Below, piece after piece: positions 1 to 5,836 of a stretch of DNA of 9,787 nucleotides. The notes beneath the pieces are model-generated. The model worked only from the letters and a program-made list of their open reading frames with translations. It did not search any database and was not told the DNA's origin. Position numbers and translations under genes: made by a program. This stretch comes from an uncultured Verrucomicrobiota bacterium (GTDB lineage: Bacteria > Verrucomicrobiota > Kiritimatiellia > RFP12 > UBA1067): the NCBI GenBank assembly GCA_946543025.1, contig CAMNLN010000114.1, positions 1 to 9,787 on the forward strand. Reading direction: 5' to 3'. Numbering within the stretch: the first letter of the stretch is position 1; every line of letters starts with the position of its first letter.

Positions 1-944
1 ATCGCCTTGCCTGCAAGTTTGGCGAGCATCGGCATCGACTGCGCAACCCCGGCCAACAGATCACCGTCGTTCAGCCAATCCGCCGCATACTCGCCGCCGA
101 CTTTCGCCGTCGACTCCACGACCGCCCCCAATTCTCCAGAGACATAAATTGCCGCACACCAGCGGCAGACGAGCCGAAATGCGTTGCCGCGCGACATTCG
201 CCGATTGTATACCCTCGCCAGCTCGCACACCATGCGCGTGGAGTTGTAGAACACGCAGGCCATGTCGAGCAGTCGCCACGGACTCGCCGCCGTCTTCAGC
301 GCGACGAGCTTGCAGCAGTTTGACACAATCTCCTGGGCGCGCGCGTCCTGAAGCGACTGAAAACGGCGGAACTCGTCAAGCCAGCCGGTCTCGTCGGAGT
401 GGAGCGACATTTCGCCACGAAGGCTGTCGAGCAACGCACGAACAGGCTCCGGTTCCCTGAATCCACATCGGACTACGTAGTCCGCCGATGGCGGAAGTTT
501 GGCAAGATAGCACTTCTGAAGCCGCCGCTTCAACGTCAGGCCGCCTTGCGCCCCTTCCGCCAGCTGCGTGATCTTCGGCAATCGACGAAACAGCATCAAC
601 GCGCGTATCATAAGGCACACCAGCACCAGGACAGGCACCAGCGCCATCCCCAGCGCTACATAGAAATGCCACCCCTCGTACGCCAGGGCCATGCGAAAGA
701 GCGGCAACAGCTGGCAGTAGAGCCAGACAAAAAACACGCTACCCAGACACCAAGCGAAGAACGGAAGCAAAACACCGCGAGCATGGCCGTCATCCCGCGC
801 GGGCGGTAGCGGCAAGGCATCCCAGGCGGTGTCCGGCGCTCGAGAGATGGCCACCTTTCGTGCCGGAGGCACGGACGGACGGATGTCGCCGTCATCCGCG
901 CGCCGCTCATCCCGTTCTCGTAGCATCGTGCTGTCCTCAACCAT
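1..944 (-). CDS. ycjF: YcjF-like (DUF697/UPF0283) inner-membrane protein, 3' end beyond window
   Basis: An uninterrupted frame of 314 codons reads from the ATG at 944 to the left edge, so the C-terminus is missing; E. coli YcjF is about 350 aa. Seen: a polar, charged N-terminus (residues 1-55), two hydrophobic segments (about 57-82 and 93-117) separated by a short loop, then a soluble alpha-helical part. Two stretches resemble E. coli YcjF: a GRAFCEKL-like region (here GLTLKRRLQKC, about 135-144), and a DUF697 core around residues 202-290 with EIVSNCCKLVALKTAASPWR followed by LLDMACVFYNSTRMVCELARVY, matching the SPLALVDMAFIAWRNLRLI region. Family knowledge: membrane protein of unknown biochemical role, genetically coupled to the YcjX NTPase. 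The start codon lies 11 bp after the ycjX stop and has a GAGGTGG Shine-Dalgarno, so the pair is almost certainly co-transcribed and translationally linked. Function beyond a YcjX partner is not established. Confidence 0.85.
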   Translation of the reverse strand, partial: MVEDSTMLRERDERRADDGDIRPSVPPARKVAISRAPDTAWDALPLPPARDDGHARGVLLPFFAWCLGSVFFVWLYCQLLPLFRMALAYEGWHFYVALGMALVPVLVLVCLMIRALMLFRRLPKITQLAEGAQGGLTLKRRLQKCYLAKLPPSADYVVRCGFREPEPVRALLDSLRGEMSLHSDETGWLDEFRRFQSLQDARAQEIVSNCCKLVALKTAASPWRLLDMACVFYNSTRMVCELARVYNRRMSRGNAFRLVCRWCAAIYVSGELGAVVESTAKVGGEYAADWLNDGDLLAGVAQSMPMLAKLAGKA

Positions 945-947
945 CTG

Positions 948-954
948 CCACCTC
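948..954 (-). promoter_or_regulatory. Shine-Dalgarno for ycjF
   Basis: GAGGTGG on the minus strand lies 3 nt before the ATG at 944, inside the 11-bp gap after the ycjX stop. It fixes the start of the ycjF-like gene. It also shows that this organism does use Shine-Dalgarno signals, which contrasts with the missing signal at ycjX and parE. Confidence 0.65.
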
Positions 955-955
955 G

Positions 956-2365
956 CTACCTCTGAAGATACAACATCCGTACCAAAAGATCCTGTAGCCC
1001 CAAATGCGCCGGCGCACGGTCTTCTCTCCGGTCAAAGCGCGGAAATGTCGGCTGGAAGTCGAACCGCGCGTCGCCTACTCCCCATGCGGCGCTGTCTGGC
1101 CAATCGTCCGGCACGTCCGTGGCAAGATAGGTGGTCAGTTCCCCGGACATTCCGTCCAGGCGGGCCCCTAGCGCCTTCTCACGCCCGTACTCGTCCGTAG
1201 TCTTCACCGCCGCGCAGGAAAGGACCTCCGTCTGCCGTGCGTCCAGTCCAAGACTCATGAGCACGTTCCCAAACATCCGACGCGCGAGGTTCTTCATGTG
1301 CGACCTGTTCTCCTCTGAAAGCACAAGATCCGCCTTCGTGGCGACAACGGTCGCGCCATCGACGCGCGTACGAAGAAAAGTGTCAAGCAACCGTTGCAAT
1401 CCTCGCACAAGACCGTTCGAAGAATCTGGCCGCGCGAACATGCGCAGAGCCTGCGCGCCGAACGCCTTTTCGGCATTGTAGACGTCCGGCCCGCGCTGAA
1501 GCAGCCCCAAAACATCGACGAAGTAAAACAATTGGTTCACGTCCCGCAACCAGTCGCCGATGGGATCGACAATCGCCCGCCGGTATGCGTCATAGCTCCG
1601 TTCAAACGACCGCAGCCATTTGCGGCAAGGCGCATCCGCCTTGAAGCAGGTCGGCGGCAACGGCACGAACTGTTGCTCGGCATCGAGACCGAGCGGCACG
1701 TCCGCGATATTCGCGAAAAACGCCTCGCCGGAGTCTCCTGTGCGGAAAACGGCATCCCTGCCGAGCTTCACAATCGACGGCGTGAGCGAAAGCGAGCAGG
1801 CTGCATGTTCCGCCGCAAGGAAGCGACGATATGCCGCGTAAAGTTCCTGCTGTTCCGTTGCGCCGGCCGCCGCCGCGCAGTAGTCCTTGTAGTGGTCAGA
1901 TGCCCCAAACACGCCACCGAAGGAATGTCCCATCCACTCGCACCAGTCGCGGTATGAGCGCCCGATCATGGGAAAGTCGGCCACGCGCTCTCCCGGCAAG
2001 TCCAGGACCTCAAGCAACACGTCACGGCGGCGCTTTTTGTTCCTCAGCTGCAACGCAAGCCGCAGGACCGACCAGTCCTTCGTCTTCCGCGGCCATTCGC
2101 CCGCAGCGAGACTCCTGCGCGCGTCGGCATACTGATAAAGGGGAATGCCGTCTGCGCAGGCATCGCCAGTCAAATCGCGTTCCACGGGCGTCACCGTCCA
2201 TCCGTTCAGCGGACACCGCAACGGGTCGTGGTTCAGGAGGTGGTTCGCGAGAGCGGTCAGGAAAACCGTCTTCCCGCTCCCCTTGGAGCCGAGGACAGCC
2301 ACCCGGATGCGCTCCTCGCCCGAAATCGCCTCCCAGATACTTCTGTAGATGCTCTTGTTGGACAT
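956..2365 (-). CDS. ycjX: YcjX-like (DUF463) P-loop NTPase
   Basis: 469 aa from the ATG at 2365, matching the family length of about 465 aa. Seen in order: Walker A GSKGSGKT (residues 26-33); a DLPGE motif (122-126) followed by FPMIGRSYRDW, the counterpart of DYPGEWLLDLPM in E. coli YcjX; YFVDVLGLLQRGPDVYNA (281-298), matching VLVDCLQPLNSGPQAFND; a TKAD nucleotide-base motif (343-346); and a C-terminal FPRFDRREDRAPAHLGLQDL segment matching the family end. Known of the family: guanine-nucleotide-binding stress-associated NTPase encoded beside the phage-shock genes in Proteobacteria, with a YcjF membrane partner. Here it is the first gene of a ycjX-ycjF unit and is divergent from the GH109 gene. 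Start choice: an ATG at 2380 overlaps the TATAAT -10 box and an ATG at 2593 would overlap the divergent gene, so 2365 is preferred. That leaves a leader of only about 6-9 nt and no Shine-Dalgarno. No psp gene is visible. Confidence 0.9.
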   Translation of the reverse strand: MSNKSIYRSIWEAISGEERIRVAVLGSKGSGKTVFLTALANHLLNHDPLRCPLNGWTVTPVERDLTGDACADGIPLYQYADARRSLAAGEWPRKTKDWSVLRLALQLRNKKRRRDVLLEVLDLPGERVADFPMIGRSYRDWCEWMGHSFGGVFGASDHYKDYCAAAAGATEQQELYAAYRRFLAAEHAACSLSLTPSIVKLGRDAVFRTGDSGEAFFANIADVPLGLDAEQQFVPLPPTCFKADAPCRKWLRSFERSYDAYRRAIVDPIGDWLRDVNQLFYFVDVLGLLQRGPDVYNAEKAFGAQALRMFARPDSSNGLVRGLQRLLDTFLRTRVDGATVVATKADLVLSEENRSHMKNLARRMFGNVLMSLGLDARQTEVLSCAAVKTTDEYGREKALGARLDGMSGELTTYLATDVPDDWPDSAAWGVGDARFDFQPTFPRFDRREDRAPAHLGLQDLLVRMLYLQR

Positions 2366-2378
2366 GTCGAACGCCTGC

Positions 2379-2387
2379 ATTATATCA
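2379..2387 (-). promoter_or_regulatory. Extended -10 promoter of ycjX-ycjF
   Basis: TGATATAAT on the minus strand is a perfect extended -10 (TGn + TATAAT). The last T at 2379 is 13 nt before the ATG at 2365, so transcription should start near 2372-2374. No convincing -35 is present at 16-18 bp spacing, as is common for extended -10 promoters. The surrounding 13-mer ATGTGATATAATG is identical to that before the uvrD-like gene. Confidence 0.7.
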
Positions 2388-2410
2388 CATCTGCCATGTC
2401 TGCGGCCGCG

Positions 2411-2439
2411 TTTACGCCCGTCACAAGGTTTGCTATAAT
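2411..2439 (+). promoter_or_regulatory. Promoter of the GH109 gene (-35 TTTACG, 17 bp, extended -10 TGCTATAAT)
   Basis: A -35-like TTTACG (2411-2416) and a perfect TATAAT (2434-2439) are separated by exactly 17 bp, with a TGC extension just before the -10. Transcription should start near 2445-2447, giving an untranslated leader of about 45 nt before the ATG at 2490. It sits back-to-back with the ycjX promoter, with about 26 bp between the two elements, so the two units could influence each other. Confidence 0.75.
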
Positions 2440-2473
2440 CCAACCCGCAACGAATTCTGGCATTCCACAAACA

Positions 2474-2481
2474 AGAAAGGA
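2474..2481 (+). promoter_or_regulatory. Shine-Dalgarno of the GH109 gene
   Basis: AGAAAGGA lies 8 nt before the ATG at 2490, an ordinary spacing. It supports this start, which is also the one that gives a complete twin-arginine signal. Confidence 0.7.
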
Positions 2482-2489
2482 CACGCGCA

Positions 2490-3911
2490 ATGGACACAAG
2501 CAGACGCGATTTTCTCAAGGGTGCCCTCTGGATGGGCACGGCGGCGGCCATGGTGGGCTGTACAAGCGGCAAGGCGGGCGGGGCCAGCCTCACGTCCGCT
2601 CCCGGATCGATGGCGGGCTATGCCGACAAGCCGTTCAAGACGCTCCGCGTGGGCGTAGTCGGCCTTGGACGCGGATCGCTCGGCCTTGATCTCGGCAAGA
2701 TTCCCGGCGTCACGATCACGGCGATCTGCGACATCACGCAGGCCCGCGTCGACCGCGCCCTCAAGCGTTGCGCGGACAGGAAGATGCCCGCGCCAAAGGT
2801 CTTCACCGGCAGCCCCGAAGCCTGGAAGAAGATGTGCGACTGGGACCAGGTGGATCTCGTCTACAACGGCACACCCTGGGAACTTCACGTGCCGATCGCC
2901 CTTTACGCCATGGAGCACGGCAAGCACGTGGTCGTAGAGGTGCCCAGCGCCCTCACGATTGCCGACTGCTGGGCGCTCGTGGAGACCTCCGAACGCACGC
3001 GACGCCACTGCATGCAGCTCGAGAACTGCTGCTACGGCGAGACGGAAATGCTCGCTCTCAACATGTGTCGCCAGGGGCTCTTCGGCACACTCGTGCACGG
3101 CGAAGGCGCCTACATCCACGACCTCCGTTCCCACTGCTACGGAAAGTTCGACCCCGCTACAGGCACCGGCGGCTACTGGGACTACTGGCGCCTCCGCTAC
3201 AACAAGGCCCACGGCGGCAACCAATACCCGACGCACGGGCTCGGCCCGATCTGCATCGACATGGATATCAACCGCGGCGACAACTTCGACTACCTCGTCT
3301 CGGTAGATTCCATGCAGGCCGGCTTCCAGGAGTACGGCAAGGGCAAGTTCGGCGCGGGTAGCCCCGAGGCTGAGTGGAAGGTGAAGATGGGCGACATGAA
3401 CACCACCATCATCAAGACGAAGCTCGGCCGCACCATCATGGTGCAGCACGACGTCACAGGCCCGCGTCCCTACAGTCGAATCAACCTGATTTCCGGCACC
3501 AAGGGCATCCTTCAGGACTATCCGCTCCGCATCGCCCTCGAGACCGAGCTCGGCAAGGGCGCGCACGCCTACGACGACAAGGTCACCGCCGAGCTCCGCG
3601 AGAAGTACAAGCATCCGCTGTGGAAGACCGCCGGCGAATACGCCAAGGTCCACGGCGGACACGGCGGCATGGACTTCCTCATGCTCCTGCGCCTCGCCTG
3701 GTGCCTCCAGATGGGGCTGCCGCTCGACATGAACGTGTACGACCTTGCCGCCTGGTGCTCGCTGAACGAGCTCACCGAGAAATCGGCCGACAACCGCGGC
3801 CGCTCGATGGACGTCCCCGACTTCACGCGCGGCGCATGGAAGACGCAGAAGCCCTACGGCTTCGACAACGTCGACCTCGCCAAGATGGGCCTGAACCTCA
3901 AGGTCGGCTGA
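2490..3911 (+). CDS. GH109-type Gfo/Idh/MocA protein with Tat signal (alpha-N-acetylgalactosaminidase-like)
   Basis: 473 aa. N-terminus: twin-arginine motif SRRDFLK (residues 4-10), a hydrophobic stretch, and a lipobox-like MVGC with Cys24, suggesting folded export and possible lipid anchoring. The Rossmann NAD(P) site reads VGVVGLGRG (54-62). The middle is typical of glycoside hydrolase family 109: EVPSALTIADCW (150-161), HCMQLENCCY (173-182), GEGAYIHDLR (204-213), YPTHGLGP (246-253), NRGD..DYLVS (261-271) and QHDVTGPRPYSR (319-330). The Tyr and His of YPTHG, the Tyr of ENCCY and the Tyr of RPYSR lie in the regions that hold the active-site residues of this family. Known: GH109 enzymes use tightly bound NAD+ to hydrolyse alpha-GalNAc (Tn antigen, blood group A) by transient oxidation-elimination. 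Activity on GalNAc here is inferred; Tat-exported Gfo/Idh paralogues in this broad group may act on other sugars. The gene stands alone on its strand and converges on parE. Confidence 0.85.
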   Translation: MDTSRRDFLKGALWMGTAAAMVGCTSGKAGGASLTSAPGSMAGYADKPFKTLRVGVVGLGRGSLGLDLGKIPGVTITAICDITQARVDRALKRCADRKMPAPKVFTGSPEAWKKMCDWDQVDLVYNGTPWELHVPIALYAMEHGKHVVVEVPSALTIADCWALVETSERTRRHCMQLENCCYGETEMLALNMCRQGLFGTLVHGEGAYIHDLRSHCYGKFDPATGTGGYWDYWRLRYNKAHGGNQYPTHGLGPICIDMDINRGDNFDYLVSVDSMQAGFQEYGKGKFGAGSPEAEWKVKMGDMNTTIIKTKLGRTIMVQHDVTGPRPYSRINLISGTKGILQDYPLRIALETELGKGAHAYDDKVTAELREKYKHPLWKTAGEYAKVHGGHGGMDFLMLLRLAWCLQMGLPLDMNVYDLAAWCSLNELTEKSADNRGRSMDVPDFTRGAWKTQKPYGFDNVDLAKMGLNLKVG

Positions 3912-3924
3912 ACGACGGCCCGCG

Positions 3925-5772
3925 TCAGAACTCGCTCGAGTCGCAGACGAGATTGTCCATGATGTAGTCCTTGCGCTCGGGCGTGTTCGCGCCCATGTAG
4001 AACTTGATCGTCTTGTCGAGTTCCGTGTCGTCGTGACAGCCGACGGGCGTAAGGCGCATGTCCGGCCCGATGAAGTCCGCGAACTCCTCCGGGTTTAGTT
4101 CGCCAAGGCCCTTGAAGCGCGTAATCTCCGCGCCCCTGCCGCACTTGGCGATCGCCGCCTCGCGTTCCTCCTCCGTAAAACAATAGTACTGTTCTTTCTT
4201 GTTGCGCACGCGGAAGAGCGGCGTTTCGAGGATAAAGACGCGCTTGTCCATCACGAGCTGCTTGTAGAAGCGCATGAAGAACGTGATAAGCAGGTTTCGG
4301 ATGTGGAGTCCGTCCACGTCGGCGTCCGTCGCGAAGATGATCTTGCCGTAACGCAGGTGCTCCAGCGTCTCCTCGATGTCGAGCGTCTTGATGAGGTTGA
4401 AGAACTCGGCGTTCTTGTAGAGGACATCCTTCGCGAGACCGCACGTGTTGAGGCACTTGCCGCGCAAGAAGAAGACGGCCTGGTTCTCGGCGTTGCGACT
4501 GCGGTTCAGCGTGCCGCCGGCGGAGACGCCCTCCGTGAGGAAGATCATCGTGTCCTCCCCCTCGGGGCGGCCCGTCTTCTTGTTGATCTTGTCAAGCTTC
4601 AGATGGTTCTTGCAGTCCTTCAGCTGCGGCACGCGCACGCTCACGGCCTGCGACCGCTCGCGCGCCTGCTTCTTGATGGTGTTCAGCTGGCTGCGGAGCT
4701 TGGAGGTCTCCTCCACCTTGGCGATCAGCTTGTCGGCCTCGGACGGATTCTTGTGGAACAGCGCCTCGGCCTGCTTCTTGATCTCGGCCACCAGCTCGCT
4801 GCGGATCTCCGGCGAGCCGAGCTTCGTCTTGGCCTGGCCCTCGAAAACGGGGTCTTGCAGGCGGATCGCCACCGCGCCGATGATGCCCTCGCGCACGTCG
4901 TCGCCGTCGAACTTCTTCTTGGAGTACTCGTTCAGCGCCTTGGTGAGGCCCTCCTTGAACGCGGAGAGGTGCGTACCGCCCTCGGTCGTATGCTGGCCGT
5001 TCACGAAGGAGTAATACTCCTCCGAGAAGCGATTCGTGTGCGTGAACACGAACTCGAGCGTCTTGGAACGGTAGTGGAACGGCTGGTAGATCTTCTCAAA
5101 CTGCGCCTCGTCCGCAATGAGGTCCGCAAGTCCCTCGTCGCTGACGACCTTCTGCCCGTTAAGGTCGAGCGTGAGCCCCGCGTTGAGGTAGGCGTACATC
5201 TTGAGGCGGCGCATCACATGTTCTTCGCGGAAACGGAACTTCTTGAAGATCGTGCCGTCCGGCAGGAACTCCACGAGCGTGCCGTTGCGCTCGTTCGCAT
5301 CCTTGCACTTGCCGCGCTTCTTGCCCTTCAGCTCGCCCTTCTCGAACAGCGCCTCGGAGAACTCTCCGTCGCGCACCGAACGCACGTAGAAGCGATCCGA
5401 GAGCGCGTTGACGGCCTTGGTGCCCACGCCGTTCATGCCCACGGAGAACTGGAAGCTTTCGGTGTTGAACTTGCCGCCGGTGTTCAGCTCGCTCACGCAG
5501 TCCACCACCTTGCCGAGCGGGATGCCGCGCCCGTAGTCGCGCACGCTGCACGCGCCGCTGTTCCAGTCGAGCTTGATCTCCACGCGCCGCCCGTAGCCCA
5601 TGATGAACTCGTCGATCGCGTTGTCGATCACCTCCTTCAGCAGAACGTAGATGCCGTCGTCGTAGTCGCTGCCGTCGCTCGCACGTCCGATGTACATGCC
5701 GAGGCGCAGGCGGATATGCTCCATCGCGCTCAGATGCTGTATGTTCTCGTCGCCGTAATTTCCTGTAGCCAT
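3925..5772 (-). CDS. parE: DNA topoisomerase IV subunit B (ParE, Bacteroidota-like type)
   Basis: 615 aa from the ATG at 5772. ATPase subunit of a type IIA topoisomerase. GHKL ATPase: EVIDNAIDE (47-55), DYGRGIP (79-85) and NGVGTKAVNALS (114-125). Transducer: GQAKTKLGS (312-320), holding the ATP-contacting lysine loop. Toprim: LTEGVSAGG (412-420) with the catalytic Glu, LRGKCLNT (436-443), and DADVDG (483-488) with the metal-binding Asp residues. The C-terminal RVRNKKEQYYCFTEEEREAA (521-540) and ITRFKGLGELNPEEF (550-564) segments strongly resemble ParE of Bacteroidota, and there is no GyrB-specific insert, so ParE is preferred over GyrB. Oddities: Val416 replaces the usual Asp of EGDSA; Ala replaces Thr in the QTK loop. 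No parC is visible beside it. A longer start (6060) would run through the uvrD gene and through the -10 box, and is rejected. The ATG has no Shine-Dalgarno and lies 6 nt after a TATAAT box. Upstream uvrD-like stop is 64 bp away. Confidence 0.92.
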   Translation of the reverse strand: MATGNYGDENIQHLSAMEHIRLRLGMYIGRASDGSDYDDGIYVLLKEVIDNAIDEFIMGYGRRVEIKLDWNSGACSVRDYGRGIPLGKVVDCVSELNTGGKFNTESFQFSVGMNGVGTKAVNALSDRFYVRSVRDGEFSEALFEKGELKGKKRGKCKDANERNGTLVEFLPDGTIFKKFRFREEHVMRRLKMYAYLNAGLTLDLNGQKVVSDEGLADLIADEAQFEKIYQPFHYRSKTLEFVFTHTNRFSEEYYSFVNGQHTTEGGTHLSAFKEGLTKALNEYSKKKFDGDDVREGIIGAVAIRLQDPVFEGQAKTKLGSPEIRSELVAEIKKQAEALFHKNPSEADKLIAKVEETSKLRSQLNTIKKQARERSQAVSVRVPQLKDCKNHLKLDKINKKTGRPEGEDTMIFLTEGVSAGGTLNRSRNAENQAVFFLRGKCLNTCGLAKDVLYKNAEFFNLIKTLDIEETLEHLRYGKIIFATDADVDGLHIRNLLITFFMRFYKQLVMDKRVFILETPLFRVRNKKEQYYCFTEEEREAAIAKCGRGAEITRFKGLGELNPEEFADFIGPDMRLTPVGCHDDTELDKTIKFYMGANTPERKDYIMDNLVCDSSEF

Positions 5773-5778
5773 GCGCTC

Positions 5779-5787
5779 ATTATACCA
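5779..5787 (-). promoter_or_regulatory. Extended -10 promoter of parE, leaderless arrangement
   Basis: TGGTATAAT on the minus strand ends at 5779, and only six bases (GAGCGC) separate it from the ATG at 5772. The usual 6-7 nt from -10 to transcription start places +1 at or next to the A of the ATG. No -35 is recognisable at standard spacing. It implies that parE can be transcribed independently of the upstream helicase gene. Confidence 0.7.
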
Positions 5788-5836
5788 AATCTCGCTCTGC
5801 GCAGCCGAATCTTTCGCCGTGTCTTTCGCGGCGACG

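Noticed and set aside
149..809. Small open frames on both strands (about 70-136 aa) in the first kilobase
   Set aside because: They overlap the continuous YcjF-like frame, which has matching motifs, a Shine-Dalgarno and operon spacing; the small frames show none of these.
2366..2593. N-terminal extension of YcjX to an ATG at 2593 (545 aa)
   Set aside because: It would overlap the start and promoter of the divergent GH109 gene, is unlike the family, and includes the ycjX -10 box.
2433..3662. 409-aa open frame on the minus strand opposite the GH109 gene
   Set aside because: Antisense to a well-conserved GH109-type protein; composition is low-complexity Ala/Val/Leu/Glu and shows no family motif.
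5815..5833. CGCCG/CGGCG inverted repeat between the helicase and parE genes, as a terminator
   Set aside because: Stem of only 5 bp, 9-nt loop, no T-run after it; insufficient for an intrinsic terminator.
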